Source of the DNA: Candidatus Gastranaerophilales bacterium | Lineage (GTDB): Bacteria > Cyanobacteriota > Vampirovibrionia > Gastranaerophilales > Gastranaerophilaceae | Direction of reading: 5' to 3' | Assembly (NCBI GenBank): GCA_944325625.1 | Contig: CALVAP010000006.1 | Span: forward strand, 1-64,000 | Length of the DNA stretch: 64,000 nucleotides | Position numbers and translations under genes: made by a program | Notes under the pieces: model-generated | What the model saw: the letters and a program-made list of their open reading frames with translations, nothing else | Database searches by the model: none | What the model was told of the DNA's origin: nothing | Shown: piece after piece, positions 16,525 through 27,150 of the stretch | How the letters are laid out: each line of letters starts with the position of its first letter | Position numbering within the stretch: position 1 is the stretch's first letter

Positions 16525-18636
16525 ATGGCAATGCCGCAACAAGGTGGAAACGGAAATATATTAAGTGAATTAGGGTTAGCCCTTTTCGTTTTGACGCTTG
16601 TTTTAATTTTGATAATCGAAATGCCGACTTGGATAATAAACTTTTCTATAAGTTTGAATATAGCAATAGGAATAACTCTGTTAATGATTTCGTTATATGT
16701 TCAAAAGCCGTTAGAGTTGGCTGCGTTTCCATCAATTATTTTGATAGGAACAATGTTTAGACTGGTATTGTCTATAGCATCGACCAGATTGATATTGGCA
16801 AAAGGTGATGCAGGAGAGGTAGTTGAGGCGTTTGGGACGTTTGTAACCGGTGGGAATCTGATTGTAGGATTTGTAATATTTGCGATAATTACGATTGTAC
16901 AATTTATGGTAATAACGAAAGGTGCAGAGCGTATAGCCGAAGTAGCGGCAAGGTTTGCATTGGATGCGATGCCCGGTAAGCAGATGACAATTGATGCGGA
17001 TTTTAACGCCGGATTAATATCACCTGAAGAAGCCGTAAGAAAACGTGAAGACTTGCAAAGAGAGTCTAGTTTATACGGTTCGATGGACGGTGCTATGAAG
17101 TTTGTAAAAGGTGATACTATAGCAGGTATCATCATTACGGTTATAAACATAGTAGGCGGTTTGGCAGTTGGTATGATAATGGAGAACATGCCTGCGGCTG
17201 ATGCGGTTTCAAAGTATACAACATTAACTGTAGGTGATGGCTTGTCGGCACAGCTACCGTCTTTATTGATGGCAATATCAGCTGGTATTGTAATGACTCG
17301 TTCGTCAGCACAAGGCAGTTCATTGGGTACTGATTTAGCCGGACAAATAATGGGTAAGCCCAAGAGTTTAATGTTGGCTTGTTTGTTTTTTGTATTGATA
17401 ATATTGAGCAGTCCGTTTACGGGTTTGCCTTGGTGGCCATTTGCCTTGTTTATAGTAATTATAGGACTTGCTTGGTTTACAGCGCAAGTCAATCAGGATG
17501 TAGCGGCGCAGTTGGGTCAACTCGATGCCGTTAAACAAAATATGCAGGATTTGGTTAATCCAAATAGGATGTATGAGCGATTGGGAGTAGATGTTTTAGC
17601 TCTGCAAGTTGGAACAGGTTTGTTAAGTATAGCGGATCCGGAACAAGATGGGCAGTTGTTGGCTAAAATTGCAGCTCTTAGACAACGTGTTACGGATGAA
17701 CTTGGTTTTATTATCCCGAATATAAGAATTATGGATTCCAGTGCACTGGACGCGAATGAATATGCTATATTGATTCGTAATAACAAGGTGGCGACCGGAT
17801 TTGTTTATCCGGGAAAAGTTATGGTGCTTGCAGATCAGTGGGATAGCTTGAATAAGCCTGTACCGCAGGATGCTATAGTTGGTTTAGATCCGACTTATCA
17901 AACTCAGGCTTATTGGGTTTCTAAAGATAGCATAAGTCCTGATGAAAAGATTTCACAAACTGAGCCGACAGATGTTGTTGTAACGCACTTACAAGAGAGT
18001 GTGAGAAAATATGTTGATGAAGTAATGACAAAAACTGATGTGCTTAAGCTTATGGAATTGGTGAAATCGCAAGACCCGACATTGGTTAATGACCTTGTCC
18101 CGACGATTATATCAACGAGTGATTTACGTAAGATATTTGTAAACTTAATTCGTGAGAGAGTATCGATTAAGGATATAATATTCATTTTTGAGCGGTTATG
18201 TGATTACGCCAGATTTTCAAAGGAACCTGATATACTTTCAGAAAGGTTAAGAGCGGCATTGGGTCGTCAGATATGTTTGACTCATGCAACACAAGATAAA
18301 GTTCTTTATGCACTTACATTGTCCAGTGAATGGGAAAAAACGTTGGATGACAGTTGTCAGCGTACGGAGCTGGGAACAATGTTTCTTTTAAATCCTTTGC
18401 AGGTGCAAGAATTAATTGAGATGTCAGCAACGGCGTTGATGCGGGCACATCAAAATATTGGTCGTGCGCCGGTAATTTTGTGTTCACCACGTATAAGGTT
18501 ACCGTTGTATCAACTTTTAGAACGGCATATTCCAACTATAGTAGTCATTTCATACAGTGAATTGATAACCGATATTAAAGTTGAGGCGGTGGATACGATA
18601 GGTGAGTCTTATATGTCGGAATATAACTTTGGCTAA
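16525..18636 (+). CDS. FHIPEP export gate protein, closer to SctV than to FlhA
   Basis: 703 residues. An N-terminal membrane domain with about eight helices is followed by a cytoplasmic ring domain from about residue 350. Family motifs are clear: FRLVLSIASTRLIL, LDAMPGKQMTIDADFN, VGDGLSAQLPSLLM. Several positions match injectisome SctV (LcrD/InvA) rather than flagellar FlhA: FRLVLS instead of FRLxLN, GGNLIVGFVIFAIITIVQF, TKGAERIAEVAARF instead of GAGRxAEVSARF, and MDGAMKFVKGD instead of MDGASKFVKGD. The second FHIPEP gene at 38392 has the FlhA forms at each site. No fliP/Q/R/flhB set accompanies this copy, so it must share the gate encoded at 40.5-43.5 kb or use genes outside the window. Confidence 0.9.
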   Translation: MAMPQQGGNGNILSELGLALFVLTLVLILIIEMPTWIINFSISLNIAIGITLLMISLYVQKPLELAAFPSIILIGTMFRLVLSIASTRLILAKGDAGEVVEAFGTFVTGGNLIVGFVIFAIITIVQFMVITKGAERIAEVAARFALDAMPGKQMTIDADFNAGLISPEEAVRKREDLQRESSLYGSMDGAMKFVKGDTIAGIIITVINIVGGLAVGMIMENMPAADAVSKYTTLTVGDGLSAQLPSLLMAISAGIVMTRSSAQGSSLGTDLAGQIMGKPKSLMLACLFFVLIILSSPFTGLPWWPFALFIVIIGLAWFTAQVNQDVAAQLGQLDAVKQNMQDLVNPNRMYERLGVDVLALQVGTGLLSIADPEQDGQLLAKIAALRQRVTDELGFIIPNIRIMDSSALDANEYAILIRNNKVATGFVYPGKVMVLADQWDSLNKPVPQDAIVGLDPTYQTQAYWVSKDSISPDEKISQTEPTDVVVTHLQESVRKYVDEVMTKTDVLKLMELVKSQDPTLVNDLVPTIISTSDLRKIFVNLIRERVSIKDIIFIFERLCDYARFSKEPDILSERLRAALGRQICLTHATQDKVLYALTLSSEWEKTLDDSCQRTELGTMFLLNPLQVQELIEMSATALMRAHQNIGRAPVILCSPRIRLPLYQLLERHIPTIVVISYSELITDIKVEAVDTIGESYMSEYNFG

Positions 18637-18656
18637 GGGAAAAGGGCTTTGTAAAA

Positions 18657-20006
18657 ATGCTTGAACAGTCAACGGAAAAGTCAATAGAGTATATGAAGCG
18701 AAGAGCGTATGAGATTACGCACAATACGCCTTTGTACCAGTATAAAGGGAGTGTATCAAAATTATTGGGCTTAACGGTAGAGGTAAAGTTACCGGGATTA
18801 AAAGTTGGAGATTTGTGTTTTATAGAGGATTATCAAGGAGAAAAGAAGGCCGCTGAAGTAGTAGCATTCAAGGGAGAAGCTGCTCAACTTCTTTTATTAT
18901 ATGATGGAGCAGGAATAGGACAGGGCAGCTTAGTATCAACTACGGGAAAGCCAATTACTGTTCCGGTTGGAGATTTTTTGTTGGGACGATTAATAAACCC
19001 ACTTGGAGAGCCGATAGACGGCAAACCATTAGACGTTTCTGATGCAAAATGGAGATGCATAGACGGACCGCCACCGGATGCATTTGAACGCCCGATTATC
19101 AAAGAAATGTTTTCAACAGGAGTAAGAGCTATTGACGCATGTATGACATTAGGCGGTGGGCAGCGTATGGGGTTGTTTGCAGGCTCCGGAGTCGGAAAAA
19201 GTACAATGCTTGGGATGATAGCAAGAAACTCTGATGCTGATGTCAATGTAGTTGCGCTAATTGGAGAACGTGGCAGGGAGGTCAAGGAGTTTGTAGAGGA
19301 TTCTCTGGGTGAAAAAGGTATGGCGAAATCGGTTCTTGTTTGTTCAACTGGTGATCAGCCGCCGTTAATTCGTATGAAATGTTTGCAGACGGCAACTGCT
19401 ATATGTGAATATTTTCGCGATCAAGGCAAGAAAGTATTTCTGATGACGGACACAGTAACAAGATGTGCAATGGCAGGTCGTGAGGTTGGTTTGTCGATTG
19501 GAGAACCACCGACAATGAAGGGTTATCCGCCCTCTATATTCTCATGGTTGCAAAAAGTTCTTGAACGTACAGGGAATTCTGAGCGTGGGTCTGTGACTGC
19601 TCTATATACGGTATTAATGGAGGGGGATGATATAAATGACCCCATAGTTGATACGGTTAGAGGTATTGTAGACGGACATATTTTCTTATCAAGAAAAGTG
19701 GCTGAAATGAACCATTATCCGGCAATAGATGTTTTGGGCAGTATATCTAGGCTTATGTCATCAATTGCGACACCGGAACATAAAGAGGCGGCAGGAAAAA
19801 TGCGAAAACTTATGGCTCTTTATCGCGATAATAAAGACCTTATAGATGTCGGAATGTATCAGGCGGGTTCTAACCCGAGATTAGATATTGCAATAGAGAT
19901 GATGCCCCAAATTAATGCGTTTTTGCAACAACGTGTTGAAGACAGTGTTACTATGGAAACGACTATATCAACATTAATTACTATGATGGAGAATGTTGAT
20001 ATATAG
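18657..20006 (+). CDS. fliI: type III export ATPase FliI (SctN family)
   Basis: 449 residues. Hexameric ATPase that unfolds and delivers export substrates. A beta-barrel N-terminal domain is followed by Walker A GSGVGKST at 176-183, ALIGERGREVKEFVEDSLG, a Walker B region ending in LMTDTVTR, and GEPPTMKGYPPSIF, then RGIVDGHIFLSRKVAEMNHYPAIDVL. Some positions are flagellar-like (MGLFAGSGVGKS), others injectisome-like (ERGSVTALYTVLMEGDD), so it fits the mixed character of this operon. It is the last clear gene of the operon; no fliJ follows. Confidence 0.92.
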   Translation: MLEQSTEKSIEYMKRRAYEITHNTPLYQYKGSVSKLLGLTVEVKLPGLKVGDLCFIEDYQGEKKAAEVVAFKGEAAQLLLLYDGAGIGQGSLVSTTGKPITVPVGDFLLGRLINPLGEPIDGKPLDVSDAKWRCIDGPPPDAFERPIIKEMFSTGVRAIDACMTLGGGQRMGLFAGSGVGKSTMLGMIARNSDADVNVVALIGERGREVKEFVEDSLGEKGMAKSVLVCSTGDQPPLIRMKCLQTATAICEYFRDQGKKVFLMTDTVTRCAMAGREVGLSIGEPPTMKGYPPSIFSWLQKVLERTGNSERGSVTALYTVLMEGDDINDPIVDTVRGIVDGHIFLSRKVAEMNHYPAIDVLGSISRLMSSIATPEHKEAAGKMRKLMALYRDNKDLIDVGMYQAGSNPRLDIAIEMMPQINAFLQQRVEDSVTMETTISTLITMMENVDI

Positions 20007-20065
20007 TTTTATTTTGTTGGATTTGATTGCTTGATTATTGATTTTATCTAATCTAAACTTATTCT

Positions 20066-21718
20066 ATGCAAAATATTAAGCGAATAGATTGGATATTTCT
20101 TATAGTCCTGATATTAATTGCTCTGGTTGGTGAAGTTTTATTTTTCAACAGGCAAGGCGATTTTATGGTAGATGTCGGACGAGAATTTTATCTTTCGAAA
20201 GAAGTTGCGCTTGGAAAGTTACTTTATAAAGATATTTTTAATATTTATGGACCGCTATCATACCAAATAAATGCCTGTTTGTTTAAGCTTTTTGGTTTTC
20301 ATACAAACGTATTGGTGATTGCAGGCAACATTTGTGGTTTGGCTATTGTTGGCAGTTTTTATTCTCTTTCAAGACAGTTTCTGGCTCCTGTGTTTTCATT
20401 TGCAATAACGGCTTTCATAACTTTTGCCGGTATTTATAATGATTGGATTTTTAGTTTTACGGTTGCTTACAGTTATGCAATGATATATGGCTTGCTTGCT
20501 GTTATTGTGGCTTTAATCTTTCTTGTAAAATATGTTAAAAATAAGGAAAACAATAAATATCTTTACTTAAGTTTGTTATTTGCAGGTTCGTTACTTGTTT
20601 TTAAGTATGATTATCTGCCATTTTTGTTGTTGTATCCTTATGTGTTTATTACGGAAAAAGTAGAGTATAAAGTATTTCCCAAAGCGTTTGCGTGCTTTTT
20701 TCTTGTGCCGTTAATTTCAGTTTTGCCGTTATTTTGGGGTGGATTAAATTATGGTGATATTGTTTTTAATGTAGAGCTTATGAAAAAGGTTTCATCTGCA
20801 CCTTCATTAAAATATTTCTATGGTTTTATGGAGGTAATGCCAAATGCAGAAACTTTTATAAAAACACTTATAAATCTTTTTTTGATAAGCGGTATTTTGG
20901 GCTTGATTTATAAAATATTTTCTCGAGTAGAAAATATTTGGGTTTATTTACTGGTCGGTTTTGTTTGTTTTATTATTCAGGGGCTGGACTTTATTTTTGT
21001 GAAAAAACTTTCATTTTTAAGTGTATTGATATTAGCCTTGGCTTTGATTTTAAACAGAAAAATTACTAATAAGACACATTGGCTTCTTATCTTATCTGCG
21101 CTGTTGTTGTCTATGAAAATGTTTTTATGGACCAATCTTTTTACATATGGAATTTATTGTTTTCCATTTCTTTTATTATGTGTTGTAGTCTTGTTGAAAG
21201 ATTATTTATGTAGACATGAAAAGGCCTTTGAACATAGTATTGTAATATTTTTGATACTTTTGGTTTTGCCATTATTATTTTTTAGATATGAACACTCTAA
21301 GAACTACGATGTAAAAGTAGAAACACAATATGGTACGCTTCGTACCCACAAAGAGCTTTCACCGGTAAAGTTGTTACTGGAATATATGACAAAGAAGTTG
21401 AAAGAAAGTGATAGCGTAGTTATATTACCGGAGGGACATATTATAAATTTTTTAACAAATACTAAAAGTGATGATTTTTATAGTAATTTTATTCCAATGT
21501 ATGTGGAAGCTTTTGGAGAGGACAACATAATAAATCATTACAAAAAGAATAGTCCCGACTACTTTATTTTATCGACAAGAGATTCTACAGAATACGGGTA
21601 TACGTATATTTGCAAAGATTATGCGCAAAATTTGTGCGATTGGATATTTAATAATTATTATGTTGTAGCTAAAATCGTAGGAGAGCCGCAATATACAATA
21701 TTGAGGAAAAATAAATGA
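20066..21718 (+). CDS. membrane glycosyltransferase-like protein (GT-C/ArnT-PMT type)
   Basis: 550 residues with about ten membrane helices. Near the N-terminus, after the first helix, is a conserved-looking loop with acidic residues (GDFMVDVGREFYLSKEVALGKLLYKDIFNIYGPLSY), the place of the catalytic Asp in dolichyl-phosphate-mannose/ArnT-type GT-C transferases. The C-terminal part is a soluble periplasmic domain. Such enzymes transfer sugars from lipid carriers to proteins or lipids outside the membrane. Substrate unknown. It lies 59 bases after fliI and overlaps rimO by four bases (ATGA). Confidence 0.75.
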   Translation: MQNIKRIDWIFLIVLILIALVGEVLFFNRQGDFMVDVGREFYLSKEVALGKLLYKDIFNIYGPLSYQINACLFKLFGFHTNVLVIAGNICGLAIVGSFYSLSRQFLAPVFSFAITAFITFAGIYNDWIFSFTVAYSYAMIYGLLAVIVALIFLVKYVKNKENNKYLYLSLLFAGSLLVFKYDYLPFLLLYPYVFITEKVEYKVFPKAFACFFLVPLISVLPLFWGGLNYGDIVFNVELMKKVSSAPSLKYFYGFMEVMPNAETFIKTLINLFLISGILGLIYKIFSRVENIWVYLLVGFVCFIIQGLDFIFVKKLSFLSVLILALALILNRKITNKTHWLLILSALLLSMKMFLWTNLFTYGIYCFPFLLLCVVVLLKDYLCRHEKAFEHSIVIFLILLVLPLLFFRYEHSKNYDVKVETQYGTLRTHKELSPVKLLLEYMTKKLKESDSVVILPEGHIINFLTNTKSDDFYSNFIPMYVEAFGEDNIINHYKKNSPDYFILSTRDSTEYGYTYICKDYAQNLCDWIFNNYYVVAKIVGEPQYTILRKNK

Positions 21719-23028
21719 AAAAAGTAGCTTTGATAAATCATGGATGTGCAAAAAACCTTGTAGACAGTGAACTAATGTTGGGAATGTTAAGCGAGGCAGG
21801 GTTTGAAGTAACGTTGGATGAAAAGGATTGTGATGTTGTTATAGTAAACACGTGTTCTTTTATACATGATGCCGAAGCGGAAAGTGTTCAGTCAATATTG
21901 CAAATGGTAAATGAAGGAAAAAAAGTTGTGATAACCGGTTGTTTACCGCAAAGACATAAAATGGAAATACATGAGGCGATTCCCGAAGCTGTAGCAATGG
22001 TAGGAACTTCGGATATAAGTAAAATAGTCGAAGTCGTAAAAGAAGTAACAGAAGGGAAAAGGGACTTTGTATATGAGATAACCGAAAAACCGGAATACAT
22101 ATATCCCGAAATGATAGAGCGTCAACAAATTACACTTGGTGCAAGTTCGTATATAAAAATAGCGGACGGATGTAACTACCAGTGTGGTTATTGCATAATC
22201 CCGCAGCTAAGGGGGTTGTATCGCTCTCGTCCGATAGGAAATATTGTCGAAGAAGCCAGAAAAATGGCACAAAAAGGAGTAAGCGAGATTGTACTGGTGG
22301 CGCAAGATACGACAAGTTATGGTATTGATATTTATTCAAAACCGTCTTTAGCGCGGTTACTTAAAGAACTGGAAAAAGTTGAAGAAATAAGCTGGATAAG
22401 AGTTATGTATGCATATCCATCGATGTTTAATGATGAACTTATTGAAGTGTTTAAAAATTCAAAAAAAATTGTCAAATATGTAGATATACCGCTACAACAT
22501 TCGCATCCTGAGATTTTAAGAGCAATGAAAAGACCTGAGGTTTGTTATGAGGATTTAATAAAAAAACTAAGGGAAAATATAGAAGGGGTTGCTCTTAGAA
22601 CTACTTTTATTGTTGGATATCCCGGAGAAAAAGAAGAGCACTTTAATCATCTTAAGGACTTTATATCAAGAATGAGATTTGATAGACTCGGAGTTTTTGA
22701 ATATTCGCGAGAGAAAAATACATATTCGTATGATTTAGATGAACAGGTTCCGGCTAAAACGAAAAAGGCAAGGAAAAAAGAGTTGATGCTGCTCCAAAAG
22801 AAAATTTCATCAGAAATAAATGAAGGATTTGTGGGCAAAAAAGTTCCTTGTATAATTGAGGCAATAACTGATGATGGCAAAGTACTTGGCAGAACATATA
22901 GAGATGCGCCCGAAATTGACGGGGTTATATTTATAGATGATAATGAACAAAATGTTATACCGGGCGATATAGTAGATGTCGAAGTAACCTGTGCGGACGA
23001 TTATGATATGTATGGCGTTATTGCATAA
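21715..23028 (+). CDS. rimO: ribosomal protein S12 methylthiotransferase RimO
   Basis: 437 residues. Radical-SAM enzyme that adds a methylthio group to the conserved aspartate of ribosomal protein S12. The N-terminal UPF0004 domain has three cluster cysteines (HGCAKN, NTCSF, TGCLPQ). The radical-SAM motif is CNYQCGYC, followed by IPQLRGLYRSR. A TRAM domain closes the protein. Start ATG overlaps the stop of the preceding membrane protein (ATGA), so the two are translationally coupled. Confidence 0.96.
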   Translation: MKKVALINHGCAKNLVDSELMLGMLSEAGFEVTLDEKDCDVVIVNTCSFIHDAEAESVQSILQMVNEGKKVVITGCLPQRHKMEIHEAIPEAVAMVGTSDISKIVEVVKEVTEGKRDFVYEITEKPEYIYPEMIERQQITLGASSYIKIADGCNYQCGYCIIPQLRGLYRSRPIGNIVEEARKMAQKGVSEIVLVAQDTTSYGIDIYSKPSLARLLKELEKVEEISWIRVMYAYPSMFNDELIEVFKNSKKIVKYVDIPLQHSHPEILRAMKRPEVCYEDLIKKLRENIEGVALRTTFIVGYPGEKEEHFNHLKDFISRMRFDRLGVFEYSREKNTYSYDLDEQVPAKTKKARKKELMLLQKKISSEINEGFVGKKVPCIIEAITDDGKVLGRTYRDAPEIDGVIFIDDNEQNVIPGDIVDVEVTCADDYDMYGVIA

Positions 23029-23080
23029 AGCTAAATCGAATGATATAATAAACCAAGTAAAAATATTGAGGTGGAAAAGT

Positions 23081-23815
23081 ATGAAAAGATTATTATCAAC
23101 ATTATTATTAGCGTCTTTTGTTTGCGCTAATACGGCAGCATTTGCGGATGTAACCCTTGCAACAGAACAAAATAGTTCTCAACCGCAGCCGATTATAGAA
23201 ACCCTTAAAGGTGGCAAAGGTGAAGTAAATACGGTTCGTGTGTTTGAGGATAAAGTTGTTCTTGTGAAAGGCAATATAATAAAAATTGCATTTGCCCAAG
23301 AATTTACGACAAAGGACTTAAAAGAAGGTGATAAGGTTAATTTTATATTGAAGGATAATCTTCAAACAAAACAAGGCAGAATGATACTTCCTGTGGGAAC
23401 ACAGATAATAGCAACGGCAGTGAAGCTGGAACCGGCAAAATCATTTAATCGAAATGCAAAGGTTCTTTTGTCAATGGGAGATTTGTTACTTCCAAACGGA
23501 CAAACAGGAACAATTTCAGCGCAAGTTAATGCTAAAGATGGAATGTTAAAACGTTCCGGTTGGAATATCTTTGCAAAGATATCAGAATGGACAGTAGGAA
23601 TGTTGGGAGTTGGAGCCGGAGCAGGAGCAGCAATAGCAGCAGGCTCTGGAGCAGTAGGTGTAGGCTGTTTGGCGATAGGTCTGCCTATTGGTGCAGGCGT
23701 AGGATTGATTGTGGGTTCGGTTACTCCTGGTATCAATTATCATGTTAAAGCAGGTAAGGAAATTAACGTTGTTTTAACAGAGGATTTGGACATAATTGTT
23801 CGTGAATCTTTGTAA
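23081..23815 (+). CDS. exported protein of unknown function
   Basis: 244 residues from ATG 23081, preceded by GAGGTGG; an upstream in-frame start inside rimO is rejected. Signal peptide MKRLLSTLLLASFVCANTAAFA. The mature part holds a beta-rich region (FTTKDLKEGDKVNFILKDNL, GRMILPVGTQIIATAVKLEP) that resembles conjugation/pilus-associated TrbI-like or outer-surface beta domains only loosely. A long glycine/alanine hydrophobic stretch follows (VGAGAGAAIAAGSGAVGVG) and could be membrane-associated like a glycine-zipper segment. It ends with a beta segment (KEINVVLTEDLDIIV). Function unknown. Confidence 0.75.
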   Translation: MKRLLSTLLLASFVCANTAAFADVTLATEQNSSQPQPIIETLKGGKGEVNTVRVFEDKVVLVKGNIIKIAFAQEFTTKDLKEGDKVNFILKDNLQTKQGRMILPVGTQIIATAVKLEPAKSFNRNAKVLLSMGDLLLPNGQTGTISAQVNAKDGMLKRSGWNIFAKISEWTVGMLGVGAGAGAAIAAGSGAVGVGCLAIGLPIGAGVGLIVGSVTPGINYHVKAGKEINVVLTEDLDIIVRESL

Positions 23816-23831
23816 TCGTGATAAAAATCTT

Positions 23832-23864
23832 AAATGGCGCAGTATGAATAATACTGCGCCATTT
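23832..23864 (+). terminator. terminator hairpin before secA
   Basis: Perfect 14-bp stem AAATGGCGCAGTAT / ATACTGCGCCATTT with a five-base loop GAATA. The T tail is short. Confidence 0.75.
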
Positions 23865-23986
23865 GTTCTGTAAATACATCGTAAAATATTATACATTTGG
23901 CTGCTTTTTATTTTTTATTTATGCTAAAATTAGGTAAAATATAATATATTTAATATGAATTAGATGTTAGGGACGAGGATTTTATA

Positions 23987-26695
23987 ATGTTAAGTTTATT
24001 ATTAAAACTATTGGGTGACCCAAATGAAAGAAAAATAAAAAAGGTAATGCCGATAGTTGAACATATAAATGCATTGGAACCTGAGTTTGAGAAGCTTTCA
24101 GATGAGGAATTGAGGGCAAAAACGGATGAATTCAAGGCAATTTTGGCTAAACGTCCGACATCAAACAATATATTGGAAGATAGGAAACTAGAAAAAGCAG
24201 CGTTGGATAAGATATTACCGGAAGCCTTTGCTACGGTACGGGAAGCAGGAAAACGTGTATTAAATATGCGCCATTTTGACGTGCAGCTTATAGGTGGTAT
24301 ATTTTTGCACGAAGCACACATTGCAGAGATGCGAACAGGTGAGGGAAAAACTTTGGTGGCAACTTTGCCTGCATATCTTAACGCCCTTACGGGAAAAGGT
24401 GTTCATGTAATAACTGTTAATGATTATCTTGCAAAGCGTGATAGCGAGTGGATGGGGAAAATTTATAAATTCCTCGGTCTAAGTGTAGGTGTGGTTCTTG
24501 CGGATAGGGAAAATAATGACTTTGAAAGTAAAAGACAAGCCTATCTTTGCGATATAACTTATGGAACAAATAATGAGTTTGGATTTGATTATTTGAGAGA
24601 TAACATGGCAGGGTCAGTAGAACAATTGGTTCAAAGACCCGTAAATTATGCGATTATTGACGAAGTTGACTCGATTTTGATAGATGAAGCAAGAACTCCG
24701 TTGATAATTTCAGGCAGATTGGATAAGTCGGCCGAAACGTATAAGCTTATGGCTAAAATAGCTCCTTTGCTAGAGAAAGATAAAGATTATGAAGTTGATG
24801 AGAAAAATAAAAACGTTATTTTAACCGAGGATGGTATAGATAGAGCTCAAGAGCTTATCGGGGTAAAGGACCTTTTTGATATATCAACACAGTACGCACA
24901 CCATTTATTGCAGGCACTGAAGGCAAAAGAGCTTTTTAAACTGGATACGGATTATGTAATCAAAAATGGTGAAGTTGTTATAGTAGATGAGTTTACAGGT
25001 CGCTTGATGGAAGGTAGGCGTTGGTCAGATGGACTTCATCAGGCGGTTGAGGCAAAAGAAGGTGTAAAAATCCAAGATGAGACTCAAACTCTTGCAAGTA
25101 TAACATTCCAAAATCTGTTTCGTTTATATCCCAAATTGGCAGGTATGACAGGTACTGCAATGACAGAGGAAGCCGAATTTGGTAAGATATACAATCTTGA
25201 AGTTACTGTAATTCCAACTAATAAAAAGGATGTCAGAGTTGATATGCCTGATGTTATTTATAAGGGAGAGGAGCAAAAGTATAAGGCAGTAGTTGATGAA
25301 ATACTGGAGATGCACAAGCAGGGTAGACCTGTTTTGGTTGGGACTATAAGTATTGACCGCTCGGAATATCTTTCGTCATTATTGAAAAAACAAGGTATTA
25401 AGCATAATGTCTTAAATGCAAAGCACCACGAAAGAGAAGCCTATATAATAGCTCAAGCCGGAAGATATGGGGCGGTGACAATTGCAACAAACATGGCAGG
25501 TCGGGGAACGGATATTTTGCTGGGAGGAAACCCCGAATATTTGGCAAAAGAAGAGCTGGAGAAAAAAGGAGTTACACCGGATTCGGAAAACTATGAAACA
25601 ATAAAACAATACACATTAGAGCAGGCAAGAAAAGCTTGTGAGGCGGACCATGCAAAAGTAGTCGCAGCCGGGGGACTTCACGTAATAGGTACAGAACGAC
25701 ATGAATCAAGACGTATAGACAATCAATTGAGAGGTCGTGCAGCAAGGCAGGGTGATCCGGGTTCAACAAGATTTTTCCTTTCGCTTCAAGATAATCTAAT
25801 GCGTATTTTTGGCGGTGAAAAAGTCATTAATATTATGAATGCGCTTAATGTAGAAGATGATATGGCGATAGAACACTCTATAATTACAAGACAGATTGAG
25901 GCGGCTCAAAGGAAAGTCGAAGTTTATCACTTTGATATTCGTAAAAATGTTCTTGAATATGATGATGTAATGAACATGCAACGTGAGAAGTTCTATGCTC
26001 AGCGCCGTAAGGTACTTAATGGAACCGATTTAAGAGAAGATATTAATTATATGATTGAGCGTGAAACTAATCGTATAATTAGCAGTTATATTTCACCGGA
26101 AATGAATCCGGATGAATACATATATGAAGATATTCAAGGTTTGATTAGAGAAGTGCATTCTATGATGCCGCAGCTGAGTAATTTTGAAGTTAAAGATGTA
26201 CAGGGGTTAAAATTTGATTTGTTGTATGATAAACTGAAAAATCTGGCACTAGAGGCTTATAGAAAGCATGAAGAAAATACGATAGCTTTTTATAATGACG
26301 TGCTTGCTAAGTATGAAGAAAATCCTGAACTACAGGAACCGTATGCTGCAGATAATGTAATGAGGGGGCTTGAGCGAGATATTTTGCTTCGTGTAGTTGA
26401 TAATAAATGGATTGACCACTTGCATAATATAGATATGCTTAGAGAAGGTATAGGCCTAAGAGCTTATGGACAAAAAGACCCGCTTATAGAATATAAAAGA
26501 GAAGCATATGACTTGTTTAATAAAATGATGTATGAAATACAGTCAGAAACGGTAAGACATTTATTCCGTGCAAAATTCGGATTTCAGATTATAAATATGC
26601 AAGGAGATGAGGTAATAGAAGAACATCAAATGGCTAATGAGGTATTCTCTCATCCAGACGAGGATGGTAATACACAAAGAGATGAGCTGGCATAA
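23987..26695 (+). CDS. secA: preprotein translocase ATPase SecA
   Basis: 902 residues. SecA drives proteins through SecYEG. Walker A is MRTGEGKT, Walker [18 protein letters not shown]. The preprotein cross-linking domain follows, then [24 protein letters not shown] and [11 protein letters not shown] of the second ATPase domain, and the helical scaffold. It ends [16 protein letters not shown] without the CxCx8CH zinc tail found in many SecAs. Ribosome binding site AGGGACGAGG. Monocistronic, flanked by hairpins. Confidence 0.98.
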   Translation: MLSLLLKLLGDPNERKIKKVMPIVEHINALEPEFEKLSDEELRAKTDEFKAILAKRPTSNNILEDRKLEKAALDKILPEAFATVREAGKRVLNMRHFDVQLIGGIFLHEAHIAEMRTGEGKTLVATLPAYLNALTGKGVHVITVNDYLAKRDSEWMGKIYKFLGLSVGVVLADRENNDFESKRQAYLCDITYGTNNEFGFDYLRDNMAGSVEQLVQRPVNYAIIDEVDSILIDEARTPLIISGRLDKSAETYKLMAKIAPLLEKDKDYEVDEKNKNVILTEDGIDRAQELIGVKDLFDISTQYAHHLLQALKAKELFKLDTDYVIKNGEVVIVDEFTGRLMEGRRWSDGLHQAVEAKEGVKIQDETQTLASITFQNLFRLYPKLAGMTGTAMTEEAEFGKIYNLEVTVIPTNKKDVRVDMPDVIYKGEEQKYKAVVDEILEMHKQGRPVLVGTISIDRSEYLSSLLKKQGIKHNVLNAKHHEREAYIIAQAGRYGAVTIATNMAGRGTDILLGGNPEYLAKEELEKKGVTPDSENYETIKQYTLEQARKACEADHAKVVAAGGLHVIGTERHESRRIDNQLRGRAARQGDPGSTRFFLSLQDNLMRIFGGEKVINIMNALNVEDDMAIEHSIITRQIEAAQRKVEVYHFDIRKNVLEYDDVMNMQREKFYAQRRKVLNGTDLREDINYMIERETNRIISSYISPEMNPDEYIYEDIQGLIREVHSMMPQLSNFEVKDVQGLKFDLLYDKLKNLALEAYRKHEENTIAFYNDVLAKYEENPELQEPYAADNVMRGLERDILLRVVDNKWIDHLHNIDMLREGIGLRAYGQKDPLIEYKREAYDLFNKMMYEIQSETVRHLFRAKFGFQIINMQGDEVIEEHQMANEVFSHPDEDGNTQRDELA

Positions 26696-26730
26696 GTTAA
26701 GCAGGGTTTAACTATAAAGGGTTAATAACC

Positions 26731-26760
26731 AAAAGGAGCGCATAAGTTTGCGCTCCTTTT
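26731..26760 (+). terminator. terminator of secA
   Basis: AAAAGGAGCGCA / TGCGCTCCTTTT, a near-perfect 12-bp stem with a six-base loop and T run. Its symmetry allows action from either side, also serving the minus-strand small gene ending at 26777. Confidence 0.85.
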
Positions 26761-26776
26761 GACTTGGGTCCTGCGT

Positions 26777-26995
26777 TTACAGGAAAAGGTTGTTTTTTTG
26801 TTTTTGTTTTGCAGTTTCTTCATTGTCATATTCATTTGCTCCTGGGAACAGCAGGAATGACTGGTTGTACTGCGGACTTGAGTCAAAAAGATTTTGTTCT
26901 GGGGTTAACTCTTTTCTTGTGTTTGGAGTATTAACCTGAATATAATGGTGGGTTTGTCTAATATTGTTGATATTTTGTAAGTCATTGATACTCAT
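26777..26995 (-). CDS. small protein of unknown function
   Basis: 72 residues, polar and Asn/Gln-rich, with no membrane segment or recognised motif (ends KQKQKNNLFL). ATG 26995 is preceded by AGGGATAAC. It lies alone between secA and an HD-GYP regulator. It is supported only by the start signal and the lack of any competing gene. Confidence 0.45.
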   Translation of the reverse strand: MSINDLQNINNIRQTHHYIQVNTPNTRKELTPEQNLFDSSPQYNQSFLLFPGANEYDNEETAKQKQKNNLFL

Positions 26996-27150
26996 GTTAT
27001 CCCTACGCTTTCTTTTTCTTACTATATTAATAATATAATCGGCAAAATCAAAAAAAACTTTAAAAAAATTTTGATTATGTGAAGTAAAAGTTATAAAGCA
27101 CCCGTAAATAAAGCACTTTTAGTGTAAAGAAAATTAACAAAAATTAGGGA

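Noticed and set aside
16525-18636. Calling this gene sctV outright
   Set aside because: Neighbours are flagellar in type (FliE, full-length FliF, FlgC) and residue signatures alone cannot decide without a tree.
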